From: Akkermansia muciniphila
Lineage (GTDB): Bacteria; Verrucomicrobiota; Verrucomicrobiia; Opitutales; Opitutaceae
Direction of reading: 5' to 3'
NCBI GenBank assembly: GCA_945874545.1
Contig: CAMCHD010000003.1
Span: forward strand, 1-36,323
Length of the DNA: 36,323 nucleotides
Shown: one piece after another, positions 16,055-24,406 of the stretch
Position numbering within the stretch: position 1 is the stretch's first letter
Layout of the letters: every line of letters starts with the position of its first letter
Program-made: the position numbers and the translations under genes
Notes under the pieces: model-generated
The model's input: the letters and a program-made list of their open reading frames with translations, nothing else
The model's database searches: none
Told to the model about the DNA's origin: nothing

Positions 16055-18574
16055 ATGAAATCGCTAAAGCGTAAGCTAATTCGCAGCGGATACGGGGCCG
16101 GCCTTCTGGCCATGCCCATGATCGCGCTTGGACAGGAAACCCCGGCCCCGACGGCCGCGCCGGGCACCTCCGATGTCGTAACCCTTGAGGAATTTATCGT
16201 TCGCGAAAGCGGCACCGCCTCGCTCGACGCCATCCTTCCTTCCCAACGCCCAGTCGGGGGAGCGCTTTTGGGCGATATCACCGCGCTTGAATTGCCTCGT
16301 TCCGCGACAATCCTGAGCACCGAGGACATGCAGCAACTCGCCGTGGATGGTTTTGAAGACCTAGACCGGGTGGGCGCCGGCCTGAGCCGTCCAAACATCT
16401 TCGGCATCCCCGGCCTGCCGTTTATCCGCGGCGACAACGCCAGCGTATTCTTCAACGGAATGATGCGCATCGCCAACCAGAACGAGACGCCGACGTCCTT
16501 CGGTTCGTTCGAATCCTTCGAGATTCTAAAGGGACCCGCGCCCGCTCACTTCGGCATCACCAACGCGGGCGGTTACGTCGCCACCATTCCCAAGACCCCT
16601 TATTTCGACAAGCAGCGCGGCTCATTTGAGTTTACCCTTGGCGAGTATGACAGCTACAAAGGTCAATTCGACGTCGGCGGTCCGGTCGAGGTGCTGGGCA
16701 AACCGATGGCCTACCGCGTCTCCGTCACGCAGCAGCAAGCCGAGAGCTACTACGATAACGTCAAGAACGACTACACGTCCGTCTATGGCGCCATCAAGGG
16801 CCAACTTACACCCAAACTCACGTTCTTTACCGGTGGAGAATACTACAATTTCAAGTCCAACGAAAACGCGGGCTGGAATCGTGTCACGCAGGACCTGATA
16901 AACAACGGCAACTACATCATCGGTGACGCTGATCCCAACCTTATCGCCACCTCCGGCCCTTACAAGGGTTATGCCGACGTATCGACCTACGGGGCGTTTT
17001 TCCCCGACCAAAATCAAGCTGTCCTCGGTGGCTACAATCCAGACCTTGCCTTGGTCGTGCAAGCGGCGGATTTCCAGAAAGTATACGGCGCCCCCACCGG
17101 CCCCGGAGGCACCTACACCTCCGGTCCGGCCGCTGAGATGACTGTGGTAAACCTGGGTGGCAACCTCTACGGCTATAAATATACCCCGGAATACTTTGCG
17201 GCCGGTGGCAGGGCGCTCACCCGCAAAATCAAAGGCAGCACCGTCTTGTCCGACCGCAACGACTACGCAAACTCTCAGATCGGCGTGTGGTTTGGCGATC
17301 TGGTCTGGAAAGGCGATAGTCGCACCATCACCCTCAAATCACTCGTAGAATCGTCCGAGACCGAGAAGTTTTCCAGTTACGGCTTCGCCCACGATTCCGA
17401 GGGCTACGCCGTCAATGAGAAACTTTTGATCGAGGAGACGCATGATATCGGCCCCATACCGATGACCTTCCAATACGGGCTCGAATACCGTCGAACGGTC
17501 GTCAACGATGCAATCGATTTCTTTTACGAACCCTTCAGCCGTCGCGATATCAGCTCCGGAGAAATCCTTCCTGCATCTATCTCGCTTGCCGGACCGGTCG
17601 TGGATTGGGCCGCGTTGGCCGGTGACGAGTCGCGATCTGACCAATATGGAGCTTTCCTGCAAGCCAAAGCCGACTTCACCAAATATTTCACGGTTTACGG
17701 TGGCATCCGGCACGAGTTGACCGAATTTTCAAAAGGGGCTCCACGTGAAGCCAAAAGCAACGCTCCTTTCGTGAGTGGGAACGAGGAGTATCAAAACTAC
17801 TCAATCAACCCGGTCCTCAAACCCACCGACTGGTGGAGCATCTACGGCGTCGCCCAAGCCGGCACCTCGCTGGCCCCCGGCCAGACCGGTGGCATCGGCA
17901 GTCCATCCAACTTCATCGAGGCCCCGTTCTATGAAGCCGGCACCAAATTCGCGCTTCTTGATAAAAAGCTGTTCCTAAGCGCTTCCGTATACAAATTTGA
18001 GAAAACCGTGCTCAGCAATACCGTCATCGGCACCGGCGAGTCGTCCTACGAGTCGATCGGTTACGAACTTGAGCTCAATTATAAACCGACCAAAAACTTT
18101 AGCATGTTGGCAAACATCGGCGAGCAGGAATCCAAATATACAAATGGTTTCCCGTTTACCACCGCCCCGCTTAGCGAAGAAGATGTCGCCCTCACTGCTG
18201 GAGCGATTCAGTATGACGTGGTCAGCCCAGAATCGGTGCGCTACGCCAACAATCCCGACAAGATCCGCCAAGGATACCCCCTTTTGGTCGCCAACGTGTT
18301 CGCCATTTATGAATTCGACAATGGGTTTGGCGCCGGTTTCGGTCCCCAATACAAGAGTGAATTCTACAACGACAACGAGAAGACTATCAAGCTCCCTGAG
18401 GCGCTGATCTGGAACGCCAATCTATTCTATCGCGGCACCACCTGGGAGGTCTTCCTGCGGCTAAACAACGTGACGGACGAGGATTACTTCATTGGCTCCT
18501 CGTTTGCGCCCACCATGATCGTCACCAAGGCCGAGCCGTTTAACTGGGAGGTCTCGGTCAAATATAAGTTCTAG
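16055..18574 (+). CDS. TonB-dependent outer-membrane receptor
   Basis: The ATG at 16055 is chosen because it starts a signal peptide ('MKSLKRKLIRSGYGAGLLAM', then 'PMIALGQE'); the leader before it is A-rich (AACAAACAAA) without Shine-Dalgarno, while the open frame back to 15776 overlaps the upstream gene. The 839-residue product has an early 'DVVTLEEFIVRESG' segment, a plug domain with 'LPRSATILSTEDMQQL', 'GLPFIRGDNASVFFNGM' and 'FESFEILKGPAPAHFG', and a long beta-barrel ending 'NWEVSVKYKF' with the terminal phenylalanine used by the barrel assembly machinery. Late 'EVFLRLNNVTDEDYFIG' is the typical last-strands motif. The ligand is unknown. It follows the exported aminohydrolase by 194 bases, with a palindrome in between, and ends at a clear terminator. 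It probably brings the enzymes' substrate into the periplasm. Confidence 0.93.
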   Translation: MKSLKRKLIRSGYGAGLLAMPMIALGQETPAPTAAPGTSDVVTLEEFIVRESGTASLDAILPSQRPVGGALLGDITALELPRSATILSTEDMQQLAVDGFEDLDRVGAGLSRPNIFGIPGLPFIRGDNASVFFNGMMRIANQNETPTSFGSFESFEILKGPAPAHFGITNAGGYVATIPKTPYFDKQRGSFEFTLGEYDSYKGQFDVGGPVEVLGKPMAYRVSVTQQQAESYYDNVKNDYTSVYGAIKGQLTPKLTFFTGGEYYNFKSNENAGWNRVTQDLINNGNYIIGDADPNLIATSGPYKGYADVSTYGAFFPDQNQAVLGGYNPDLALVVQAADFQKVYGAPTGPGGTYTSGPAAEMTVVNLGGNLYGYKYTPEYFAAGGRALTRKIKGSTVLSDRNDYANSQIGVWFGDLVWKGDSRTITLKSLVESSETEKFSSYGFAHDSEGYAVNEKLLIEETHDIGPIPMTFQYGLEYRRTVVNDAIDFFYEPFSRRDISSGEILPASISLAGPVVDWAALAGDESRSDQYGAFLQAKADFTKYFTVYGGIRHELTEFSKGAPREAKSNAPFVSGNEEYQNYSINPVLKPTDWWSIYGVAQAGTSLAPGQTGGIGSPSNFIEAPFYEAGTKFALLDKKLFLSASVYKFEKTVLSNTVIGTGESSYESIGYELELNYKPTKNFSMLANIGEQESKYTNGFPFTTAPLSEEDVALTAGAIQYDVVSPESVRYANNPDKIRQGYPLLVANVFAIYEFDNGFGAGFGPQYKSEFYNDNEKTIKLPEALIWNANLFYRGTTWEVFLRLNNVTDEDYFIGSSFAPTMIVTKAEPFNWEVSVKYKF

Positions 18575-18597
18575 ACTATAAGCCGATCAAGTTGCGA

Positions 18598-18627
18598 GGC
18601 GGGGACTTACCGGTCCCCGCCTTTTTT
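18598..18627 (+). terminator. Rho-independent terminator after the TonB receptor
   Basis: GGCGGGGAC at 18598-18606 pairs with GTCCCCGCC at 18613-18621 across a 6-base loop and is followed by six T residues, 23 bases after the receptor stop codon. Confidence 0.92.
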
Positions 18628-18728
18628 ATGCCTCGATCAAGCGGTGTTTTTCCCCTCGTTGTGGCATCTCACGCCCTGCCGGCGTTGAAGCCGGAAGACG
18701 GGCACGGTCGGTGCTTTGAATGTAAGGC

Positions 18729-19253
18729 ATGAACCTTCGACTCCCCAAGACCGTGTTTGCCCTCGTCTTCCTCATGGTGGGCTTTGCCGCCCCGGCCCGC
18801 GCCATCGACGCCGCAGCGCAATCGCTTTACACCCGCTTTCTAAAGGCATGGGAAACCGGAGATGCCGAAACCTTCGCCGCCTGCCTACACCCCGATGTGG
18901 TGTTCAAGTATCCCGGCGGCATCCTGAAACGCGACGAACTCATCGCTACTTTCAAGAGTTATCCCGAAAAGAAAAGAGACATTAAAATCTACCTCGCAGA
19001 CTTCTTTGTCAGCGACGGCCCAAGGCATTACACTGCCTACCAGTTCGCCGCCACCGACCGGGAAACCGGCAAGCGCTTCGCGGTGGGAACCGGCGTGGCG
19101 GGTGAGGTGAAGGAAGGGCTTATCATCGCCTTCCGCGAGTATTGGGACTCGGAAGTCGCCCAACGTCAAAAAGCGGGAGATCTCCCGCTCGACGAAGGCG
19201 GTGTGCTCCCTTGGCCATCCTCCGTCTGGCTGCGTTTTGACACGATCGACTAA
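18729..19253 (+). CDS. Secreted SnoaL/NTF2-like protein (first of a pair)
   Basis: The product has 174 residues. ATG 18729 is preceded by AAGG and starts a signal peptide ('KTVFALVFLMVGFAAPARAI'). The mature part has the cone-shaped NTF2-like layout: an N-terminal helix 'QSLYTRFLKAWETGDAETFA', then 'CLHPDVVFKYPGG', 'YQFAATDRETGKRFAVGTG' and a final 'EGLIIAFREYWDSEVA'. SnoaL-like proteins include isomerases, dehydratases and simple ligand-binding proteins; no catalytic set can be assigned here. The stop overlaps the next gene's first ATG (TAATG), so the two are coupled. The last 40 residues resemble the end of the next protein ('PWPSS' against 'PWPSK'), which suggests duplication. Function unknown. 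Confidence 0.8.
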   Translation: MNLRLPKTVFALVFLMVGFAAPARAIDAAAQSLYTRFLKAWETGDAETFAACLHPDVVFKYPGGILKRDELIATFKSYPEKKRDIKIYLADFFVSDGPRHYTAYQFAATDRETGKRFAVGTGVAGEVKEGLIIAFREYWDSEVAQRQKAGDLPLDEGGVLPWPSSVWLRFDTID

Positions 19254-19849
19254 TGTATTGCGGGAACCTGAAATCTATGAAAACAACCTCATCGAATCAC
19301 ACTCTCCGCCGAAGCATGGGTCACCTGATTCAGTCTCTCGTTTTGTCCGGCTTCTGGATGACATCATCCCCTCTGGGCCATGCCGCTGAAGCGCCGAAAC
19401 CGGCCGTATACGATCCCAATTTAACCGCCGCCCAATGGGTGCCCCTCTACGGCGAGCAATGGTGGAATCACTATCATCCCGAATATGAGGGATGGTTTCC
19501 CGGGGGACGTTCCAATCTGCATCATGATACATGGCTAGCTAAAATCGCTATCAAACATGCCCTCACCAACAACTGGCTGATATTTAACCGGAACTACGCT
19601 TACGATGGACAATGGTTCGCGGTCGAGTGGAGCTACCGTGCCACCGATCTCACCGACGGATTTAAGCAGTGGGAAAGCACGCTCGGATTTGGCCGCATAG
19701 AAAATGGCCGCATGATTTTATGGTGCGAGTATTTTGACGACAACGTAGGCCACCTGCAGAAGTTAGGACTCATGCCCACATACGACGAAGATGAACCGCA
19801 CGCTCCTTGGCCTTCCAAGGCTTTTATCAAAATCCCCTACCGCCCCTGA
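19253..19849 (+). CDS. Secreted SnoaL/NTF2-like paralog
   Basis: The first ATG (19253) overlaps the previous stop as TAATG. The ATG at 19277 ('MKTTSSNHTLRRSMGHLIQS') gives a more typical leader and is an equally good start. The mature part begins after 'HAAEAPKP'. 'FNRNYAYDGQWFAVEWSYRA', 'GRIENGRMILWCEYFDDNVG' and 'EPHAPWPSKA' line up with the second half of the upstream SnoaL-like protein, while the first half, rich in Trp and Tyr ('YGEQWWNHYHPEYEGWFPGG'), has diverged. The role is unknown; binding of an aromatic ligand is possible from the many aromatic residues. Base composition here is clearly more AT-rich than in the flanking operons. A hairpin terminator lies 34 bases after the stop. 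Confidence 0.72.
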   Translation: MYCGNLKSMKTTSSNHTLRRSMGHLIQSLVLSGFWMTSSPLGHAAEAPKPAVYDPNLTAAQWVPLYGEQWWNHYHPEYEGWFPGGRSNLHHDTWLAKIAIKHALTNNWLIFNRNYAYDGQWFAVEWSYRATDLTDGFKQWESTLGFGRIENGRMILWCEYFDDNVGHLQKLGLMPTYDEDEPHAPWPSKAFIKIPYRP

Positions 19850-19860
19850 TCAAATTTTTA

Positions 19861-19880
19861 ACGGTAGGAACGGTAGGAAA
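19861..19880. repeat. Short tandem repeat (two copies of ACGGTAGGA)
   Basis: Two adjacent copies of a 9- to 10-base unit, ACGGTAGGA, lie between the SnoaL-like gene and the terminator hairpin. No function is evident. Confidence 0.6.
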
Positions 19881-19910
19881 TTAAGCTCACGGAGTCGCCG
19901 TGAGCTTTAA
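19881..19910. terminator. Bidirectional hairpin between convergent genes
   Basis: AAGCTCACGG at 19883-19892 pairs with CCGTGAGCTT at 19898-19907 over a 5-base loop, flanked by T/A runs on both sides. It overlaps the last codons and stop of the cytochrome gene on the minus strand, so it can end both transcripts. Confidence 0.7.
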
Positions 19911-20759
19911 AAAGGCGATCAGAAATTCAAGTTGGGAATCGCTGTAGTGAGGATGAGGCTCCATTTTCGCCATCGGGTTTATTTTGGTTGGATTTCGAAC
20001 GTAGGTGCGAAAAAAATCCGGATTGTAGGTCGCATGCATCGCCAATATCTGAATCGGCCGCGCGGCCTTGATCCCGCCGAGATTTTCCTGCGGAACGTTG
20101 TGACAGCTAAAACACGAGTTGATCCAGATATCTCGTCCGGATTTTACCGATTCGACTGGCGTATCCAAAGCGCCCGAATAAAGCCGCGCAAATCGCTCCC
20201 GGTAATTGATGAACTCCAAGGTATCCACCCCCCACGGCCGCTTGTGGCCAGCGTCTTGTATCTTGGAAACGCCGGGGGAGAATTGATCCGCAACACTAAT
20301 CACATACGGGCCGGGATTGAATTTCATCCCCGGAGGCGGCCATTTTTCCGGCCCCTCTCCGTTGATCTCAAGGACGATGAAAGGTCGACGCTCGGCCATG
20401 AACTCGGTCGTGTAAATGGATGCGTAGCCGTCGTTACAAAAAGAAATAATCGCATCCGCATCGCTTGAGCGCGGTAGCTTGGTCAACACATCGTCGAGCA
20501 TCACAATCGTGACCTCCTGTTCTCCGGGAACAAACTCGCCGTCGACTCGAATCTTGGTCGTGGGCAACGACCGCAACTCACTCCAGCGCAGGTAACGGAC
20601 GTCATCGATAGCCATTCCCTCAAGCCTGCCCTTCAAAGCGAGATCATATGGGGATGCTTTGTCTCGATGTAGCTCCAATGCGTGGCCCGATAAAGGAATG
20701 ACACCCCAAAATACATTTATTGCGATACGATAAGCACGAGAAAAAAACCGACCATTCAT
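19887..20759 (-). CDS. Periplasmic c-type cytochrome with probable sulfite-oxidase-like N-terminal domain
   Basis: The ATG at 20759 gives a 290-residue protein with a leader ('AYRIAINVFWGVIPLSGHAL'); the frame runs upstream to 20888 but that part looks non-coding. Residues 40-165 ('YLRWSELRSLPTTKI', 'IISFCNDGYASIYTTEFM', 'PFIVLEINGEGPEKWPPPGM') recall the molybdopterin-binding fold of sulfite-oxidase-like proteins, where an Asp-Gly-Tyr loop is usual; this part is a tentative reading. The C-terminal part is a cytochrome c domain with one heme-binding CFSCH at 216-220 and probable axial methionine at 263 or 266 ('INPMAKMEPHP'), then the closing helix 'SDSQLEFLIAFLK'. It should pass electrons in the periplasm. 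It is transcribed away from the AraC gene and shares the AT-rich composition of its neighbours. Confidence 0.83.
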   Translation of the reverse strand: MNGRFFSRAYRIAINVFWGVIPLSGHALELHRDKASPYDLALKGRLEGMAIDDVRYLRWSELRSLPTTKIRVDGEFVPGEQEVTIVMLDDVLTKLPRSSDADAIISFCNDGYASIYTTEFMAERRPFIVLEINGEGPEKWPPPGMKFNPGPYVISVADQFSPGVSKIQDAGHKRPWGVDTLEFINYRERFARLYSGALDTPVESVKSGRDIWINSCFSCHNVPQENLGGIKAARPIQILAMHATYNPDFFRTYVRNPTKINPMAKMEPHPHYSDSQLEFLIAFLKLTATP

Positions 20760-20894
20760 AACATTTGTAGTGAATACGTCGCGGGAAAAAACCGGTCCGA
20801 AGCAACCCGCGCGAGGTCTCCGGACCTGACCTCCCCCCAAAACAGCACACCGCATGCCGCCCCAAGAAACGCCGCCCGGACAGGCCATCGATGT

Positions 20895-20934
20895 GTGGTG
20901 TTTTTGTGCTCAGGCGTGCATAAACAGACACCAC
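20895..20934. promoter_or_regulatory. Spaced inverted repeat upstream of the AraC-family regulator
   Basis: GTGGTGT (20895-20901) and ACACCAC (20928-20934) are perfect inverted copies 26 bases apart, in the 206-base region between the divergent cytochrome and AraC genes. It is a possible binding site for the regulator itself; chance is not excluded. Confidence 0.3.
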
Positions 20935-20965
20935 CCCTTCCCGCACCCCGCCGGCGGTATGGCGA

Positions 20966-21901
20966 ATGCTGACCGTGGTCATGGTGAAACTTCTGCGTCC
21001 CGCCTCTTCCACGTCCGCAGTGACCGAACTCCCGTTCAATGGCTACCGCCAGGGCTATCACAGCCCCGGCGCATTCCACGTGTTTCGGTATCACGAGAGC
21101 CTCGATCCCCGGCAGGTTCGCACCCAGCCGCATCGTCACGACTTTTTCCAAATCCTCTGGCTGGACGAAGGCCGCGGCACGCTGCGATGCGATCTTTCGG
21201 TGCACGAATTTTCCGGACCCACCCTGGCGTTTTTCGCCCCGGGACGCCTTCATTCCTGGAACCACGAAATCGAGCCGCGCGGGGTGATGTTCGGTTTCCC
21301 CCCCTCTTTTTTCAACACCGACACCGATACACCCGGGCTGATCGGCCGCCTCCCCTACCTGAATGAGACGGGCTGCCCGCTGCTCGCCCTCGCCGGAGCC
21401 GATGCCACCGACATGGCGCGGCACTTCTCCCAACTGCTGGCCGAGGCGGCGCGCGAATTGCCCGGGCGCGACGATATCGTGCACGCCTACATCACCATCA
21501 TCCTGTGCAAGACCCGGCAGCACCTGCTGACCCGCGAGTCCGTGGCACGCACCGAACCGGCCGTCTCCTCCCTCCCCCAACGCTTTCGCATCGCGCTGGA
21601 TAAGAATTTTCCGCGCCTGCAAAAAGTTTCCGACTACGCGAAACTTCTGCAAGTGTCCCGCTCCCACCTGAACGAGGAACTGCGGGTGCACACCGGCCGG
21701 TCCGCCAGCGACCACATCCACGAACGCCTGCTGCTCGAGGCCCGTCGCCTGCTGGTATACTCTCCGATGACGGTCGCGCAGATCGCCTACGAACTCCAGT
21801 TTCAGGATCCCTCCTATTTCGGCCGGTTTTTCCGTCTGCGCATGAACATGTCGCCGGGCTGCTTCCGTTCGCAGGAACAGGCGCGCATCGCCCAAGCCTA
21901 A
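20966..21901 (+). CDS. AraC-family transcriptional regulator
   Basis: The product has 311 residues from ATG 20966 (an ATG at 20981 would drop five). The N-terminal half is a cupin-like ligand domain with 'TQPHRHDFFQILWLDEGRGT' around residue 60, the usual histidine-containing strand. The C-terminal 100 residues are the double helix-turn-helix: 'LQKVSDYAKLLQVSRSHLNE' and 'MTVAQIAYELQFQDPSYFGR' followed by 'FFRLRMNMSPGCFR'. Such proteins activate catabolic genes in response to a small molecule. It is 29 bases upstream of the NMT1-like lipoprotein and CodA-like genes, on the same strand, and divergent from the cytochrome gene, so it probably controls one or both. The inducer is unknown, presumably the imported compound. 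Confidence 0.92.
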   Translation: MLTVVMVKLLRPASSTSAVTELPFNGYRQGYHSPGAFHVFRYHESLDPRQVRTQPHRHDFFQILWLDEGRGTLRCDLSVHEFSGPTLAFFAPGRLHSWNHEIEPRGVMFGFPPSFFNTDTDTPGLIGRLPYLNETGCPLLALAGADATDMARHFSQLLAEAARELPGRDDIVHAYITIILCKTRQHLLTRESVARTEPAVSSLPQRFRIALDKNFPRLQKVSDYAKLLQVSRSHLNEELRVHTGRSASDHIHERLLLEARRLLVYSPMTVAQIAYELQFQDPSYFGRFFRLRMNMSPGCFRSQEQARIAQA

Positions 21902-21930
21902 ACGCTCGCCGAGACTCCCCGCGATCGCTC

Positions 21931-23013
21931 ATGGCCCCTTTGGCTTCCTTTCAGTCCGGCATCCTCGCTCCTCCGAAAAAATCCCCGGGACGACCGACCG
22001 GCGGGTGGCTTCGGCACTCCGGCCTGCGACTCTCCTCCGGCCTGGGACTGGTGGCACTCCTCGTCGGGTGCTCGCCCAAACCACCCGCGGCGACCGATAC
22101 GAGCCCCGGGAAAACTCGCGTGGTCGTGCAATTGGACTGGATCCCGGAGCCCGAACACGGGGGCTTTTTCCAAGCCCAGGCCCGCGGCTGGTTCGCCGCG
22201 GCCGGCCTTGAGGTGGAGCTGCTTCCCGGCGGCGCAAACACCTTCGGACCGCAGAAAGTCGCGACCAGTCAGGCCCACATCGGACAGGCGGACAGCACCA
22301 CCACCCTGCTCGCCATCGCCGAAGGGCTGCCGCTGGTGCACGTCGGGGCGGTTTTCCAAAACGATCCCTCCGTGTTGATGCTGCACGCGGACAATCCGGT
22401 GACGCGCTTCGAGGACCTCGACGGCAAGACCCTGATGGCCCGGCCCGAGTGGGTGTTCCTTGGGTATTTGAAACAGAAATACAAGGTGACCGTGAACGTC
22501 ATCCCGCAGAATTTCCAGGTGGGAAACTTCATCGCCGACAAAGACTTTATCCAGCAGGGTTTCTACATCGCGGAGCCTTTCCACATCATCCGGGGCGGCG
22601 CACAGCCGCCCAAATTCCTCTATGTCTGGGACGCCGGTTTCGACGCCTACACCGCCCTGTATGCCAATCGCGCGTGGACTCGCGACCATGGCCAGCAGTT
22701 GCGCGCCTTCCTCTCCGCCTACGCCGCCGGCTGGCGCGACTACCTCCAGGGCGATCCCGCCCCCGGACAGGTCGCGCTCAAAGTCGCCAACCCGAACAAC
22801 ACCGACGATTTCCTCGCCTGGTCGCGCCAAAAGATCATCGACGAACGCCTCGTCGGCGGCCGTGACGCCTCTCCCGCCGGCGATCTGACCCGCGCCGGAC
22901 GGATCGAGGCGTCACGGTTCGCGGTTCAAATCGCGACGCTGGAGGAGCTCGGCCTGGTGAGCCCGGGTAAACTGACGCCGGACACCGTGATGACGACCGA
23001 ATTTCTGCCCTGA
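21931..23013 (+). CDS. NMT1/THI5-like ABC substrate-binding lipoprotein
   Basis: The product has 360 residues. A long N-terminal tail leads to the lipobox 'GLVALLVGCSPK', with Cys47 as the probable lipid-modified residue. The mature part has the hallmarks of the THI5/ThiY group: 'VVQLDWIPEPEHGGFFQAQA', then 'RGWFAAAGLEVELLPGG', 'EGLPLVHVGAVFQNDPSVLM' and 'DLDGKTLMARPEW'. ThiY itself binds formylaminopyrimidine and THI5-type proteins are tied to pyrimidine precursors of thiamine, but the family also covers many other ligands. It lies 38 bases upstream of a CodA-like deaminase, which supports a pyrimidine- or creatinine-like ligand. The permease and ATPase at 28924-30523 probably complete the importer. 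The family is strong, the ligand inferred. Confidence 0.9.
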   Translation: MAPLASFQSGILAPPKKSPGRPTGGWLRHSGLRLSSGLGLVALLVGCSPKPPAATDTSPGKTRVVVQLDWIPEPEHGGFFQAQARGWFAAAGLEVELLPGGANTFGPQKVATSQAHIGQADSTTTLLAIAEGLPLVHVGAVFQNDPSVLMLHADNPVTRFEDLDGKTLMARPEWVFLGYLKQKYKVTVNVIPQNFQVGNFIADKDFIQQGFYIAEPFHIIRGGAQPPKFLYVWDAGFDAYTALYANRAWTRDHGQQLRAFLSAYAAGWRDYLQGDPAPGQVALKVANPNNTDDFLAWSRQKIIDERLVGGRDASPAGDLTRAGRIEASRFAVQIATLEELGLVSPGKLTPDTVMTTEFLP

Positions 23014-23051
23014 GCGTTCGCGCCGGCGCTCCGTCCCCGCTCCCTGCACCC

Positions 23052-24365
23052 ATGCTCCTCCGCCGCGCCCGCGTTCCGCTCACCTGCCTTCCCCCGGGCT
23101 TTTCCGCCATCGATCCGATCAACGAACCCTGGGCCGAGGTCGACATCGAGCTCGACGCCGAACGCATCGTGGCCGTCTGCCCCGCCACCCCGCTCGGCCA
23201 TGGCGCTCTAGGCGCGACCGACCTCGGCGGCGCCCTCGTCCTGCCCGGACTGCTCGACGTCCACACCCACCTCGACAAGACCCATACCTGGCACCGCTCG
23301 CCCAATCCTGACGGCGAATTCTGGGACGCCTGCCGCATCCTCCACGCCGACAGCGCCCGCTGGACGGAAGAAGACGTCTACCGCCGCGCCTCCTTCGCCC
23401 TGCAGACCGCCTACGCCCAGGGCACCGTGGCCCTGCGCACCCATCTCGACTCCGGAGGCGCGGTGGGCCCGGCCGCCTTCGCCGCGATCAACCGGCTCCG
23501 CGCCGAATGGGCCGGCCGCATCGCCCTGCAAACCGTGAGCCTGTGCAACCTGCAGGCCTTTGCCGACGGGGAGGGCGCGCGCATCATCGAACTCACCGCC
23601 CGGAGCGGGGCCACCGCGCTCGGTGGTTTCCCCCAACCCAATCCCGACCTGCCCGGCCAACTCGACTCGCTCATGGCCGCCGCGCACGAACTGGGCATCG
23701 GCCTCGACCTGCACGTGGACGAGAGCGGGCTGCCCCACGCCGAGTGCCTGCGCGCCACCGCCGAGGCCGTGCTGCGCAACCAGTTCCCCCACCCCGTCGC
23801 CTGCGGCCACAACTGCTCCCTCGCCGTCCAGGATCCCGCCCGCTCCGCCTCCACCCTCGATCTGGTCAAGGAGGCCGGCATCCGGCTGATCTCCCTGCCG
23901 CTGTGCAACCTCTACCTTCAGGCCCGCGACCGCGCCGCGGCGCCGGCCGGAGCGCCCGAGGGCGCGCGCGGCCCCGCCCGCACCCCCCGCTGGCGCGGCC
24001 TCACGCTCGTCCACGAGGCCTGGGACCGCGGCATCCCGGTCGCCTGCGCGAGCGACAACGTCCGTGACGCCTTCTACGCCTGGGGCGACTACGACCTGCT
24101 GGAGGTTTTCCAGCAGTCCGTGCGCATCGGCCATCTGGATACGCGGATGCACGCCGCCGCCTCGGTGGTGACCACCGCGCCGGCCGACATCATGGGCCTG
24201 CCCCACCATGGCCGGATCGCCCCGGGCGCCCACCCCGCGCTCGTCGTCACGGCCGCGACCACGCTGAACGAATTGCTCGCCCGCCCCGCCGCCCCGCGCC
24301 GGCTGGTGCGCGACGGCGTCCTGATCTCCCCCACCCCGCCGCCCTACGCGCGCTTGTCCGAGTAA
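23052..24365 (+). CDS. CodA-like amidohydrolase (cytosine/creatinine deaminase family)
   Basis: The 437-residue product is close in length to E. coli cytosine deaminase (about 426) and follows its motif order. These are His71 and His73 in 'DVHTHLDKTHTW', 'VALRTHLDSG', His221 and Glu224 in 'LHVDESGLP' (counterparts of the CodA HCDE), His253 in 'ACGHNCSLA', 'RWRGLTLVHEAWDRGIPVA' and Asp335 in 'ASDNVRDAFYAWGDYDLLEV'. No leader, so cytoplasmic. The family includes cytosine, isoguanine and creatinine deaminases and some pterin or triazine enzymes; the residues that set specificity cannot be judged by eye. It follows the binding lipoprotein and AraC gene in a likely three-gene operon. A run of Ala, Pro and Gly at residues 295-310 is an unusual low-complexity loop next to the active-site strand. 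Confidence 0.9.
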   Translation: MLLRRARVPLTCLPPGFSAIDPINEPWAEVDIELDAERIVAVCPATPLGHGALGATDLGGALVLPGLLDVHTHLDKTHTWHRSPNPDGEFWDACRILHADSARWTEEDVYRRASFALQTAYAQGTVALRTHLDSGGAVGPAAFAAINRLRAEWAGRIALQTVSLCNLQAFADGEGARIIELTARSGATALGGFPQPNPDLPGQLDSLMAAAHELGIGLDLHVDESGLPHAECLRATAEAVLRNQFPHPVACGHNCSLAVQDPARSASTLDLVKEAGIRLISLPLCNLYLQARDRAAAPAGAPEGARGPARTPRWRGLTLVHEAWDRGIPVACASDNVRDAFYAWGDYDLLEVFQQSVRIGHLDTRMHAAASVVTTAPADIMGLPHHGRIAPGAHPALVVTAATTLNELLARPAAPRRLVRDGVLISPTPPPYARLSE

Positions 24366-24406
24366 ACCGGGACCGGCCGGCGCCGATCACCGCGCCGCCC
24401 GGGAAA

